Shown here one piece after another: positions 1 through 11,856 of a DNA stretch of 64,000 nt; positions within the stretch are counted from its first letter, which is position 1; each line of letters begins with the position of its first letter. The stretch lies in contig NC_087254.1 in NCBI RefSeq assembly GCF_037042905.1, forward strand, positions 16,415,103 to 16,479,102, read 5' to 3'. The translations under genes were made by a program, and so were the position numbers. The notes beneath the pieces were generated by a model. That model ran no database searches. It had not been told where the DNA came from and saw only the letters and a list, made by a program, of their open reading frames with translations. Origin of the DNA: Lytechinus pictus. Its lineage: Eukaryota > Echinodermata > Echinoidea > Temnopleuroida > Toxopneustidae.

Positions 1-1002
1 CGTATATATGTACGTAAATCACCGCGGAGCTGCCCGCAGAGTCACACAAGCAAATACAAGATACAGTGGCACAATAACATTGCTCATTTCAGCGCACGCG
101 AGTCCATCATAGGATCGTGTCAGCTAAGAGAACTTACCTGTGAATCTCTGTTTACGGGCGTGAATAGTGCATGTGGTACATGTGCCTATGAATTCGAGAT
201 GGTACCGGTACGTACTTCTCGCTAGCTCGCGCCGCGCTGCTTCGAAGCTTCGTCGCGATCGCATGTACAGTACACGCGTATGCTAGCTACCGTGTATATA
301 TATACACACACACACATACACACACACATACACACACACACCCTCACACACACGCACACACACAAATGCAAAAAGCCGCGAAATAGCTCCAGAAATTGTA
401 GCCCTGGAAAGTGGAAAAAGAGCCCTGGAAAATGAAAAAGTAGCCCTGGAAAATTTTTAAGTTTCTCCAAAAAGAGCCCTGGAAAGAAAAAAAGTAATTT
501 TTTGGTTGGTGGCATGGATGATTTTACGAGCTAAAATCAGTGCGCGTGATTTAAGAAGTGACTCAAACCCCCTGTTTTGTGGAAAAATTAGCAGCCTCTG
601 AAATGTATACATGCGCTTCATTTAAAATGTTGAGAGAATGAATATGAATTGCGGACAAAATTATTATAAAAGAATAGAATGTATGCTTTAAATCAGTATG
701 ACTAATTGATCGGGTTTCTTTCAAAGCGTGAGGGTCTGAAAGACATTAAACTTTGAACGTGATTATCTCAAAATCATGTTTTGGAGACCAGCCGAGGTTT
801 GAGCCGAAATCATGCTAAGATGACACACACTACTGCGTATTAATTAATGAGATTGCACATTACATGTACATATCATGTAGGCATCATCATTTAAAGCATG
901 AAAGTTACACTTTACTCTTCGTGAAACACTCTCCTGGCATTTATCTTTGAAACTTTGATCCAGTTTCAAAATATGTTTGGTTGTATCTCTCTTTGGGTGA
1001 AG
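1..1002. other. SRP68 upstream intron sequence
   Basis: No exon recognised. Contains an AC-rich (GT on the other strand) microsatellite at about 300-366, and short reiterations of a GCCCTGGAAA motif at 400-485. The open frame reading through this low-complexity DNA on the minus strand is Phe/Leu/Val-rich and not a gene. Confidence 0.7.
300..366. repeat. AC/GT dinucleotide microsatellite
   Basis: Imperfect CA repeat, with the TATATATA tract just before it. Ordinary simple sequence. Confidence 0.9.
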
Positions 1003-1198
1003 GTTTCTGTATCTCCCACTGGTGTGTGCTGAGAGGGCATGGGCCTACGCCATGCAACTCAAGACGGAAGGCAACACAGAACCCAGGAAGAGATTCCATG
1101 TCATGTCTAGACTTAGGAAGGCTGTAAAGTTTGCTTCCGAGCTGGAGGCCCTCTCTCAGAGTGGCAAATGCGATGCAAGGTCCAAGCTTGAGGCCAAG
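1003..1198 (+). CDS. SRP68: SRP68 exon a (first exon in window)
   Basis: Acceptor AG at 1001-1002, donor GT at 1199-1200. The first base completes a codon from an upstream exon outside the window, then 65 codons follow, beginning FLYLPLVCAERAWAYAMQLK. The stretch NTEPRKRFHVMSRLRKAVKF is nearly identical to vertebrate SRP68. Ends in phase 0. Confidence 0.92.
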
Positions 1199-4100
1199 GT
1201 GTGTGTGCCTAATGCTGCAGTCACATTTTCCTTGCGGCGGCCGTACGGCGAGTCGAAAACAGCCGTTTTATTCATTTTTATTCAAACCACCTATCTGTAG
1301 TGTTATTGACACGCTATATGGCCTCCGTAGGGGAATTGTGTCAGCACCATTAATGAATACTCATGCAGACTTTGTTTTCTGGCATAACCATTCCAAAAAC
1401 AATAAGTATTAACAGGAATCCTTGAATATATTTATTACTCGCAAATAGCATACATGTAAGATATAATATGGATCATATCAATCGCTGTTGACCTTTAACA
1501 TTAAACAAAAACACTTTCCTGATTTCATATGTGATAACGCTGAATTATGGAAGTATCGGCATCATGAATATCAGACCTGCCAACTGTCCTGATTTTCAAC
1601 TTTCAAAATAGCCAAAAATTAGGATGTCCTGATTTCAAAAATTTCATGTGAGAAAGAAGAAAAATGGTGGGAAAAATCGCCATAGACCCATTTATGCCAC
1701 CCCAGTCCTCTATACACCCCAAGTAGCCTAGACTTTTTAGGGTGCCGAAATACAGTAATTTCAGGGGGAAGTGTCTTCTTGAACCCACCAGGGACTTAGT
1801 GGCCCCCCAGCCATTGGCTGTCCAGATTTTGCATTTCCAAATATTGGCAGGTATGGAATATGTTTGTGTGAGCCCTGAGTCGAATTGACCGGTCCAAGGG
1901 TGCCTGACCAATGCCACTTTCTCACCCGCACAACTTCCTTCAGTCTGATAGAACAATGAAATAGAACCTCATATACTTTCGACATTCAATATAATGAAAA
2001 TAGGGATTACCATGCAGGACTTCTAAAAATTTTTCTTGTTTGAATTTATCAATCCAATACATTACAATATACAATTTGTACTGCCATATTTGCAACTATG
2101 AGTTACTACGATAATGCCTTGCCTCGAGATGGCACTTAAACTAGCACTACAACTGAAACATTACCTAAAGCTTTATGAAATGCACACCTGGACTGGAAAA
2201 GTTGATAGATAGTTATCTTTGTTTGCAATCTTTCAGGCTTACTTTGGATGGATGAAGGGGATGGTGTTGTTTGAAGAAGAGAAGTGGGATAACTGCATAG
2301 AGACTTTAAGTGAAGCCAAGTAAGTGTTCTTATCTCATCTGCATTTTCATCCATTTATAGTAATTATAGGAGTTTCAACCCCCTATCATTCTTGCAAACT
2401 ATCACAAACTGTTCTAAAGCATGTCACTCCTTTAGTAGCTAGACAGTTTATAGATGTGTTTACGAGGTTGCGCTTTCAAGTCATTTTTGGGCCCCCTCTT
2501 TATTTTAAGGAGCAGGTCTTTGCAGTGGACCTTTTTACTATATCTTCGTCAGTCACTTGAAGAGAATTTGAAAGCATTGATAAGATTTATCCCCTATAAA
2601 TAGTTGAAAATTGAAAACAACCATTTATCCGAGAAGTGAAATCATCTTGTTTCCTAATTATGAACGTTCTGAAGCGTTGTGGTGTAGCGGTTCTGGCTCT
2701 CACCTTGTAATCAGAGGGTCGTGTGTTCGAATCCCACCATGGTCTAGCCGCGTCCTTTGGCAAGATGTCAATCCACACTTTGCCACTCTCACCCAGGTGC
2801 TGATTGGGTACTGGTAGGAAACAACCATCATTGTGGTTGGTTTAGCAAGTGTGCGCCTAACAGGCTGCTTGAAAAGCTATGAATCCAGTGAGCGGGTAAT
2901 AATAATTGTGAAGCGATTTGTTAGTCATAGATTGGTTTCATGCTGTATAAAAGCCAATTATTATTGTCATTATTAATATGCATCCATGCCTGAGACACTT
3001 CATCTTTCAAGTTCTGTAATTATCACACTGTGAATCAGTGAAACTTCAATGGAAGTCAAAGTCCTCAAGATTTTGAAGACATTAGGGGTATAAAACATGA
3101 TGCATTATGGGATGATTAATCTAGTGAAAATTATTAGTTTTCTTTCCTCCCAAATATTTCCCCAGGACCATTTATGAAAAATTGGCAAGTGCCCTCAACG
3201 AAGAGCAGCGTGCAGTTTATCTTCAGCGTGTCGAGGAGATCTCGCCCAGTATACGATACTGTGCATACAATATAGGAGATGAGAGCGCCATCAATGATTT
3301 GGTGCAGATGAGGTTGAAGTCCGGAGGTCAAATGTCAACTAATATAGATGTAAGTTTAAATTCATGTGACATCATTTGATATTCTATTTGCATATATCAC
3401 CCTTGCTGTACTTATATTTATATGTGAATACTTTAGAATGTCATAATTTTCTTTTTTACAACCAATTTTGATAAAGTGGTTTTGGATTGTTTGCTTTTAT
3501 CTTCTTATTCAAATCAACTTCTTGTTTTGGAGAAGTAAGCCTTTAGATATTACAGACAGGCTTTATTTCAAATGGTTTATTCTATGAAACATTTTGCTTC
3601 CAAGAAAAACAACTTGAAGATTGACCTGTATGATGTATGGCATTGTTGTTTCTTTTCTTTAGTATATTTTCTTTGAATAAATTCCATTTAAAAATTAACA
3701 GTTTGCAGGTTATTTGTTGAAGAAGAATCTTTCCCTTCATTTCAAAAGACTGGGGAGTTCTGAATGTTTGAACCCTTTATGTAAAATATGTTGATCTCTT
3801 TCTTGTTATCATAAATATGTTGGTCTTTTTAAAAGATAGTAGTTGCAGCAAACAATTATTTCATGAGAAAGTCTTTAAAATCAAGGTTGATTGTCACCAT
3901 ATTATATATCTAGACCTGGTACATTAATGTTAACTTATCTTTGTGAAATCATGAAATCATAGCTCAAAAGTGATAATTCTGATGATCACTAACACAGAAA
4001 AGCATATGTGAGACAGTGTATTTATAGTGCTCTGAAAAATACCCACATTTGATGGAATTCTGTGCTTATTTTGCTCATTTCTCAGCAATTATGCATTTTC

Positions 4101-7100
4101 TTCCAGAGCCACTTGGCACATATATTTTATTCATACATACAAACACTTGGGTAGTAATTTTATTGGATTCTGTTCGATCTCATTTTGAGATGGTTACCAC
4201 AACTGGTATTTATCTTTAAAAGAGAGTAAATTGAGTTTTCATAAAGGGAGGTAAATGTCTATTTGTAAATTTCAATTAAAAATTTAACACTCATATTTTT
4301 ATGTTGACAGTAATACAACCCTTTGAGGGGGAGGAATTCATTCATTCTGTGTCTAACTAAGTACAGACAAATATGTATATTCTATTACAAAAAAAAAATC
4401 CTTCCCTCATCAGAGTCTTCTTGCCCAGACCCGAGAGAAACAAGCAGCAACCCTTAGCGAGGTCACCTGGAGAGGGCGCACTGTACCTGTTAGGAACGAG
4501 CAAGTCCGAGCATTCCTTCTAACGTGCCAAGAGAACGAGCAGCAGGTGGCGTCCGAGCTGATGGATTCCGAGAGCAAGGTGTCCGTCTACGAGAGTCTAC
4601 TGATGCAATGTAAAGATTCCCTGCAGATTATACGGGAAGAGCTCAAAGCAGATCCAGTAAGTATATTGAGGACTCCCCCATTCTTTCTAACATGCAGTAG
4701 ATGTGGCAAATCCTGTGTAATTGATTGATTGGTGAGCATAAGCCAGTTCACGGTTAGCTCATGATCAACTATTCTCAAATGACCTTTGCAATTTTTCATT
4801 TGGATGAGCACTAACATTTTCAAATGGAGATGTTGCGTAAGCTTTCCCGCCAAAGCACTCAAATTCTAAGAACGGAAGGCTTTGTATAAACCAGGTGACT
4901 AGAATAGTACATGATTGGTGAAGTTTGGAAATCTTGTTAGTTTTATCATCTGTTTATTCTTCATCATCAACAACAGCACCATTATCACTAGCTCATTAAG
5001 GTGATGATAATGATCATTAGTATCATCATCATCTCTGTCATCGTCACTTCTATTTCTATCTTCACGATTGTCGTCTCACATTCTCATATATTTTCTTCTT
5101 ACCAGGAAATTTTCATTTTCATCCGTCATTCCCTTTCAGAGTGCTAAATCCAAAGGCCAGCGACAGGACGGCCCTGTATCTACCACCCAATACCTGCATA
5201 CATACCTCACTTACATCCGGCTTACCAGTACGATAGAACGCAACATCCTCCTGGCTGATGCCCTCAAGGCCAACCTACAAACAAGGGAGGACGGAGAACA
5301 GGAGAGCTCCAACCAGAAACGAACCAAACCTCAAGATCTTATTAGGTTATATGATATTATATTACAGGTTAGTTATTATTATCATTTGTACTTTGTTTCT
5401 GAGTTATTTTCTCTGTTGGGTTGGTGGTAGGGGGTAGTAGCTTTGTTAATAAATAGCACAGGTTTGCAATTGTTTAGCTATTGTAAAAGATCACTGTTTT
5501 TTATGCTCATTTTGTTATTAGTTGTAGGCTTTTGTACCATTATGAAATATTTCTATACCAATATTATGGAGTAGACAGACTATAGCTAAGCTTACTCTCA
5601 GGGCCCAAAGCACATGCAGTGTGGTTATCATGTGCATGTATTTCTGATCATATCCAGGGTATCTCCCCTTTGTTTAAATTTCAGTCATTTCAAGTTTATT
5701 GTTTCAATAATTCATACAAAGAAAAAGCAATTATGAGCAGGGTCATCCTACCCTCCCTCCCCGTGTTTAAAATGTGGATATAGGGGTAATCAAGTATCAC
5801 TGACAAGTTTTAGGTCACATGATCAAGGTCAAATGTCAATGTACATAGTATTGTATCATTATATGAATGGTGTTTTTTGTGAATAATTATTTTATAGTAG
5901 TTTTCAAAGTCAGCACTGCTGCTATATTGAATCGTGTGATGCAGGTGAGACCGCCAGAGGCATTTCACTTGTTAGCTTAAAAATACTGACATGTTCCTGT
6001 TTAAGTCGGCATCTATGCTTTATGAAACACTCACCTGGTCCATCATGTTGTTTTACTGTAATATCCCTTTGTGTTTTGGCATTTTCAGAATCTATCAGAA
6101 ATTCTGCAATTGCCTGGCTTAGAAGGGGATGTAGATTTGCAACAAGAAGTAGGAGCAAAAACGTTAAAATTCAAGGCATATAGGTGAGTCTAAAATTCAT
6201 ATTTCTATTTAATACTATCCAATATAAAATGTGGATATTGAATTGTATTATGTAAAGATTAAGAACTTGTGTTCATATGTTTAAGGTCAAGGCCACCCCA
6301 GAAAAATGTTTAATTTGAATAAAAAGAGAAAAATCAAACAAGCAAAACGCTGAAAATTTCATCAAAATCGGATGTAAAATAAGAAAGTTATGACATTTCA
6401 AAGTTTTGCTTATTTTTCACAAAACAGTGATATGCACAACTGTCGATGATGTCCCTCACTCACTATTTCTTTTGTTTTTTATTGTTTAAATGATAAATAT
6501 TTCATTGTTTATAGATTTGACAATAAGGACCAACTTAACTGAACCATATAGCATTAAACAATGCTCATTCCACACGTCCAGGCAGGAATTAATTGTTGTT
6601 TACGACTTGACAATGAGGAGAAAAATAGAATATTCAGTATTTAATATAATAAAGTACAAAAGACATAGTGAGTGGATGACGTCATCAGTCTCCTCATTCG
6701 AAAACCCACCAGGATGTGCATATAACTGTTTTGCGAAATTAAGCAAAACCTTAAAATGTCATAACTCTCTTATTTTACATCCGATTTTGATGGTATTTTC
6801 AGTGATATGCTTGTTGGATTTTTCTCTTTTTATTCTATTCAATTTTTTGTTGGGATGGACTTGTCCTTTAAGTATAGAAATTGGTCTAGTCATACTTTAT
6901 TGAAAGGCCATTCTCCTGTATAAGGGAAAGTATATTTTTGTGGGATAATCATACATAATAATCATATTTTTGAGCATCCAGAGATGTCAAGAGCCACATT
7001 TTTTTAATCAGTTATTTCTGTAATTTCTAACTTAGTCTTGGTGTTGTGACACAGTTTGTATATCTCGATCTGCTGCTGTTCAGGGATGAAGCCAGGGTGG

Positions 7101-9668
7101 GTTTTTTTGTGGGGGGGGGGGGGCAAAATGATCAAAAAATTATGTCATATTTCTTTCATATAGGGATTACAGAGTTAACCTGGCTTGACCCCTCCTTTTT
7201 ATAAACTCCTTTTTTCGACAGAAATGTCGGTCCTCAGGCAATTGCCTGATTTCAGGCGCTGATAATTCTCTCTTCAGGCTTTATATTGCACAGCACTTAT
7301 GGGTATTTTACATGTTCCGCCTTCTTTTTAGACCCAGTGCATCAGACTGACTGGAATCCCTGTTTCTACTTTCTCCATTTTTGTTCTCTTCTTTTTTATT
7401 TACTATTCAAGGTGGGGGGGGGGGGGGGTACTCACCCCCTCTGCTGATTTGGTATGATTTTTTTTTTATTCAATATTTTCAATTATATTCATTTTCAGGA
7501 TAAAAACAAGCAATAAAATATGATCATTTCAAACATGGCACATATCAAAGAGTTACAGAAATAAAGTATGTTTAATGAAAGGGAAGCAGCCACTTATTCC
7601 AGGTATTTATATTGCAATTATTTTTTGTTTCTTCTGTAAACTTGGAACAGGTGTTTTTACCTGGCCCAGTCGTATAGCCAAGCCAAGAAATGGACAGAAG
7701 CAGCGGCTTTGTTTGAGAGGGCCATGTCAAGAGCTGAGTCTTCCAAGAAAGAATGGAGAGCAATCAAATCAAGATCTGTCAAGGTATAGTCATTTAAAGA
7801 TAAATGAAAGTAGTTGTAGTAAACACTGTCTGTGAAACCGAGGTTAATTGTCCCCATATCCTAGATCTGTACAGTCACGTTAACTGAACTTTGTGATACC
7901 ATGAAATCTAAGCTGAAAAACATTTGCAATGAAGATCGCCAACACAGATAAACACATGTCGGGCAGTGTATTAGTATCGCTTCAAAAAAGAGCTGACAAT
8001 ATCATGCTTAGTTTGCTAAAATTTCGGCATTTACACAATTTCATCCAGATTCCTTGGCACACATTGTTTGTTTATACATACAGACACTCTTTTTTTTTAT
8101 TGGATTCTTTACGAACGTATTCAGAATTGTTTCCATAACTGGCATTTCTCTTGAACAGCAAAATGATTTATCTCTTTCGCAGAGCTGCCAACAGTTATTA
8201 ATTGGTATTTGTTCAGAAAATATGAGAGGAATACAAAAGGGCATCAAAACGTGAAATTAGGGACGAAAAACATGTATGAGAGCACTGAAACAATCTAATA
8301 TAGTCCTAAAAAATCAACCACATTATTGCTTGTAGAGCAGAATAGATGTAGATTTGAGCTCGATTGATTGCAAATGATAAAAACAAATGGGGTTGATTGT
8401 GAATATACAAGTCTTGATGGAGGTCCAGAGTGGTTTATAGTTGCTCTTCCATAGGTTGGCAGCTTTACTTATGAGGCATCAAAGCATTTCATGGTGGTCA
8501 TTACAAATTTTTGCTACCCCTGTTCTAGGTAAGCTTTCATGCAATAGCCTTTTAACACAGATCTACAAGTACTAGACTTTACACTAATTTTTATCCTCCA
8601 TGAATAGGTATCTGTGCAGGTAATTCATACTTTTGGTATTAGAAAAAAAAAAAAGTACAGCATTAGATATTGTTTGTTGTCATTTTTGATAAAAATGTAT
8701 TGGAACAGCACTTGGACAATTAGATATATGTACGTAGTCTTGGTCATGGTGGTAATGATGCTTGACTCTCAAAGTATTTATGTTAGCTGGAATTGCCGAT
8801 GAGTTTACTGATATGATTTTGAATTTTCTGTAAAAATTTCATTCACTTTCAGGTACAATTGACTGAACTAGATGAGCTAATAAAACAGATAAATGGTGTT
8901 AAGTACTCTGCGCATGCAGCATCTATATTAGGTAAGAATACAGTCCTTCTTTATGAAAAAAAATACTTTTAAAATTGATGTTTGGATTCCATTTTGATGG
9001 CTGACGTAGTCTTTATTATTAAGGTGTATTTTGTGACAAACTCTTTTGAAATCATTTCAAATAATGATTTTATATTACTTCATGCTTATGAATGCTTTTT
9101 ATGATATAATCTGTTAAAGGTTCTTAAATCCTTCATTCTAGGAAAGTGAATATAACATCGCTTTTTTTTTCCAGTGGCTTGGTTGACATGTAGTTCTAAT
9201 TATGCAATTAGTTTCAAAATTTTGTGTGCATTTGTTTGAGGGTGATTATGTCTTTAGATGCTTCTTATGCTTTTGAGTTTCTTTGTATATTGGAATTAAA
9301 ATGGAATTAAACCCCTTTTCCCTTCCCTTTCCCAACTTTTTTACGCAAACTCAGATTCCTCTGAGGTCAGCGAGAGCATGGCCAAGCTCAGCATCGCTGC
9401 TTCGTCATCGTCCGACTCCTCGGCACCGATCAGCGAGCGACTCGGCGACTACCGCCCGGCCTCTGAGGTGGACCCTGCCAAGCCTAACCTCGTGGCCTTC
9501 CCGCCACCCTTCAAACCTGTCCCATGCAAGCCTCTCTTTTTTGACATAGCTCTTAACCATCTAGAATTCCCGTCGCTGGAGGAGAAGCTGGAAACGAACA
9601 AAGCTGCCAATGCCAAAGGTGGTATCGGAGGCTTCCTCTCTGGCTGGTGGGGTGGGGGTAAGAAATGA
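1003..9668 (+). CDS. SRP68: Signal recognition particle subunit SRP68, C-terminal nine exons (5' partial)
   Basis: SRP68 pairs with SRP72 on the SRP RNA in the cytosolic particle that delivers ribosome-nascent chain complexes to the ER. Nine exons join in frame: 1003-1198, 2237-2319, 3166-3349, 4414-4656, 5140-5367, 6089-6183, 7651-7783, 8853-8931, 9355-9668. They encode 517 residues before TGA at 9666-9668, with AG acceptors and GT donors throughout. Landmarks known from vertebrate SRP68 are visible: AWAYAMQLKTEGNTEPRKRF, SPSIRYCAYNIGDESAIND, SEVTWRGRTVPV, KPQDLIRLYDIILQ and the C-terminal PVPCKPLFFDIALNH, in the region that contacts SRP72. Human SRP68 has about 627 residues, so roughly the first 110-150 are missing; they should lie left of position 1, since I found no matching exon in 1-1002. 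No frame-breaking lesion is seen, so the gene looks functional. Identification rests on remembered family sequence. Confidence 0.95.
1221..1342. repeat. Small fold-back MITE, copy 1
   Basis: Inverted ends related to CCTACGGTGGCCGTATGGC / GCTATACGGCCAGCGTAGG flank a short AT-rich core. The same structure recurs at 13042-13183. It starts about 20 bp downstream of an SRP68 donor. Confidence 0.65.
2237..2319 (+). CDS. SRP68: SRP68 exon b
   Basis: Acceptor AG at 2235-2236, donor GTAAGT from 2320. Encodes AYFGWMKGMVLFEEEKW and then DNCIETLSEA. This short exon ends two bases into a codon that the next exon completes as Lys. Confidence 0.9.
2673..2985 (+). repeat. tRNA-derived SINE, copy 1
   Basis: Head GCGTTGTGGTGTAGCGGTT, then a B-box-like GTGTTCGAATCCC near 2725, then a body with CACCCAGGTG and GGGTACTGGTAGGAA, then an AT-rich tail with TATTATTGTCATTATTA. 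Same layout as the copies at 16444, 18341 and 59700. It lies in an SRP68 intron, in sense orientation. Confidence 0.8.
3166..3349 (+). CDS. SRP68: SRP68 exon c
   Basis: Acceptor AG at 3164-3165, donor GTAAGT from 3350. Encodes TIYEKLASALNEEQRAVYL followed by QRVEEISPSIRYCAYNIGDE, among the best conserved parts of the family. Ends in phase 0. Confidence 0.93.
3838..4195 (-). repeat. Dispersed repeat family X, copy 1
   Basis: Shares blocks with four other places in the window, including GTAGTTGCAGCAAACAATTA, the GATCATCACTAACACAGAAA type block and CTTGGCACATATA. Related copies: 7796-8140 (same strand), and 51015-51358, 55550-55830 and 56040-56695 (opposite strand). No coding capacity seen. Confidence 0.6.
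4414..4656 (+). CDS. SRP68: SRP68 exon d
   Basis: Acceptor AG at 4412-4413, donor GTAAGT from 4657; 81 codons in phase 0 at both ends. Contains SEVTWRGRTVPVRNEQVRAF and DSLQIIREELKADP, matching the central helical part of SRP68. Confidence 0.93.
4735..4935. repeat. Degenerate copy of the AGTTCGTAGTT MITE
   Basis: CAGTTCACGGTTAGCTCATG at the left and AACCAGGTGACTAGAATAGT inside match blocks of the MITE pair at 14125-14557 and 15271-15700, but the element is shortened and diverged. Confidence 0.45.
5140..5367 (+). CDS. SRP68: SRP68 exon e
   Basis: Acceptor AG at 5138-5139, donor GTTAGT from 5368; 76 codons, phase 0. Contains TTQYLHTYLTYIRLTSTIER and KPQDLIRLYDIILQ, the latter almost invariant in animal SRP68. 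The middle, rich in Glu, Ser and Asn, corresponds to a variable linker. Confidence 0.93.
6089..6183 (+). CDS. SRP68: SRP68 exon f
   Basis: Acceptor AG at 6087-6088, donor GTGAGT from 6184. Encodes NLSEILQLPGLEGDVDLQQE and then VGAKTLKFKAY; the last two bases are shared with the next exon to give Arg. Confidence 0.92.
6285..6867. repeat. TTAA-flanked fold-back element, copy 1
   Basis: Bounded by TTAA at 6281-6284 and 6868-6871. Long inverted arms contain the TTTCATCAAAATCGGATGTA type block at the left and its complement at the right (CATCCGATTTTGATGG). 583 bp, nearly the same size as the copy at 52294-52884. No transposase; a non-autonomous element. Confidence 0.75.
7651..7783 (+). CDS. SRP68: SRP68 exon g
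   Basis: Acceptor AG at 7649-7650, donor GTATAG from 7784. Encodes CFYLAQSYSQAKKWTEAAAL and FERAMSRAESSKKEW, a TPR-like helix pair matching the vertebrate segment that begins CFFIAQSYVL. The donor is weaker than the others (GTATAG), but the frame joins cleanly to the next exon. Confidence 0.9.
7796..8140 (-). repeat. Dispersed repeat family X, copy 2
   Basis: Starts immediately after the donor of the SRP68 exon ending at 7783. Shares AGTAGTTGTAGTAAACACTG, CCAACACAGATAAACACATG and CTTGGCACACATTG with the copy at 3838-4195, in the same orientation. Confidence 0.55.
8853..8931 (+). CDS. SRP68: SRP68 exon h
   Basis: Acceptor AG at 8851-8852, donor GTAAGA from 8932. Encodes VQLTELDELIKQINGVKYSA and HAASIL plus the first base of a Gly or Asp codon; corresponds to the vertebrate segment ending SLQAAAIL. 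Confidence 0.9.
9355..9668 (+). CDS. SRP68: SRP68 terminal coding exon
   Basis: Acceptor AG at 9353-9354, stop TGA at 9666-9668. A Ser/Ala-rich linker is followed by NLVAFPPPFKPVPCKPLFFD and IALNHLEFPSLEEKLE, the conserved C-terminal segment that binds SRP72. The protein ends in a Gly/Trp/Lys tail. GC content is clearly higher than in the flanking introns. Confidence 0.95.
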
Positions 9669-10528
9669 AGATAGGTAGTAAAATTTACATATCATTTTTG
9701 GGGTATCAAACCTTGTATTTCAAAACAAAATCATTTTGAGGGCAGCCCAGAAAAAGCTGTTTTAGAAATACGGCAATAGTGGCCTCATATTTTCTGAAAA
9801 CAGTCTATCAATTCCTGTAGAGAAGTCTTTTCTGCAAAAGAAGGTTGCCACCTATCTCATAGCTCCAGCATCAAGCTTTTTCTGAGTTGTCCTAAAATTT
9901 GTTTCAATTTTGAGAATCAAGGTTTCAACGGCCCAATGACGATATAACATTTATTCAATATGACTAGATCTTCAGGGTTTTTCTCTCTTATTTTCCCTTT
10001 GAATTCCTTTTTGTGATTACTAGGCTATCCCTTTGAATGGTATCTACAAGATTATAGATGGAGAAAACATGGGAGCATTTCATATAAATGGAGTTGGTAA
10101 TTGAAAGCTACCAAAATCCTTTCATCTGATTGGCTCAGAGCAAATTCGTCAGTGAACTTCACAAACTTTTTTCCCCATGAAACGTAGCCCCACCAAACCT
10201 CTGGGTCTGGGAACTAAACACAATTTTACAGGACAGTGCAACACATATTTAGATGACAACAGAACAATTTCAAAAAGTCATCAGTATTTATTCTCTTTTT
10301 TCCTTTCATTGATTTTTGTCTAGTGGTGCTCTTTTTTTTTTCTGTTGAATGTTGCATGTTATTGTTAATGAAGGAAATAACTGCACTCTAAATTGCAGAA
10401 TCTAGTTCATTTTGTTTTTATTTTGTTTGAGAAGGTAATATACATACCATCCGTGAATCTACAATGTCTTGTATATTGTTAACATGCATCTGTGCTTTTA
10501 CTTTTATGTTATATTCTGATCATTCCGG

Positions 10529-10534
10529 AATAAA
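10529..10534 (+). terminator. Candidate SRP68 poly(A) signal
   Basis: AATAAA lies 861 bp after the SRP68 stop and is the first perfect hexamer I found downstream. Other AATAAA copies follow (for example near 11012), so the true 3' end is uncertain without transcripts. Confidence 0.3.
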
Positions 10535-11729
10535 ACCAATTTCGCATCAGTGGCATTGTTGGGCAAGCGTCATGCTCAGTCATAGTGTGTATACATGAAC
10601 TGAAGGTTGTATATACGTGTATAGACATGTGGTTGAAAGTTAACTGGTACAACTCCAACGGTAACTGGTAAGGTGTCCAAGAACGAGTTGTGGTTTGAGG
10701 GAGGTGTCCTCTTATTCTCATCACAATCAACAGCCAAGATCTTGGGGGGAAGGGGGTTGAATCAGCCCAGCCCCCACCCCCAAAGCTTGACTTTGGTTGT
10801 CTGTTTGAGTTGTTGTATTGAGAAGTACTCAGTCAACCCATGGCAAATGAAATCATGTGACAGCAAATTATTTTCAAAGGGCAAAATGTATCCGTCATTC
10901 ACATCGACATCAAAGTAATACTACGTCTGATATCTCTTCACACAGAGTGTGTATAGGATGTAGCCCAGAATTTTTTTCCTAGCAAAATTGGTTTAATGCC
11001 AGCAATATTTACAATAAACCTAGGATACCATCTGTGTAGGCAGGAAGGTACATGTACAAGGTATACAAACATGTAAGAGATAACATATGTGGGAATACAA
11101 GAGAGATACATAATTCATAGTAAAAAATATATGTATATAAAATAAGAAAAATATGGAGTTTTATGGAAATGAATATAACTCATTTGGGTGATATAATACT
11201 GATTTTGCCATAGAAAGACAGTACATTTACATGGTCATTGTGTAATTGCATGATCAGGACTTGCAATTAAATTTAGTTTACAATCTTGTATGAACAATCT
11301 TGTATGAAGAGATAGTATGTTATTAAATGACTGGATTTTTTTTCAGTGAAACAAATGTTCAGCAATTATGAAAGAACAGAACTAGATAGGTTTGATTACA
11401 TGAATTATTTATAGATGTTTTAAAACATTCCTTTACTGTTTTCTAAATATCTTTTAGATTATTAATTGATAATTACTTCTTTTGTAACTTCAGTTGAACA
11501 CAAAGTATTGTTCATATTTTTTGTTCCATTACGAGATACAAAATGTGACTCCTAAACCGTTCGTGTTCGATTTATCAGTATTTCATTAATTTTGTCTGAA
11601 TATGAGATTAAACTGCTCAACCAAAAGTCAGACATTTAAAAAAATCTAATATCAATAACATTCTTGACAAATTTTGATAACCTGAGTATGACTTGACAAA
11701 AACACTTTTATTTATTATTAAGTGATCTT

Positions 11730-11856
11730 GGCCTGTAACGCAAAGCTTAGCATTCATAAAACTTTTTTTTGCGTTTGATTGCATTGACTACAATGTACAA
11801 TCAATTGTGAAAATCATGCTGACGATTAATCGCTAACCTTTGTGTTACGGGTCCCT
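11730..11856. repeat. Fold-back MITE family R, copy 1
   Basis: Inverted ends GCCTGTAACGCAAAGCTTAG and CGCTAACCTTTGTGTTACGG with an internal ACAATGTACAATCAATTGTG. Related copies at 19716-19844 and 32375-32506. Confidence 0.6.

Noticed and set aside
222-515. 97-codon minus-strand open frame
   Set aside because: It reads through the AC microsatellite and GCCCTGGAAA reiterations; the Cys/Val and Phe/Pro/Gly composition is a product of simple sequence.
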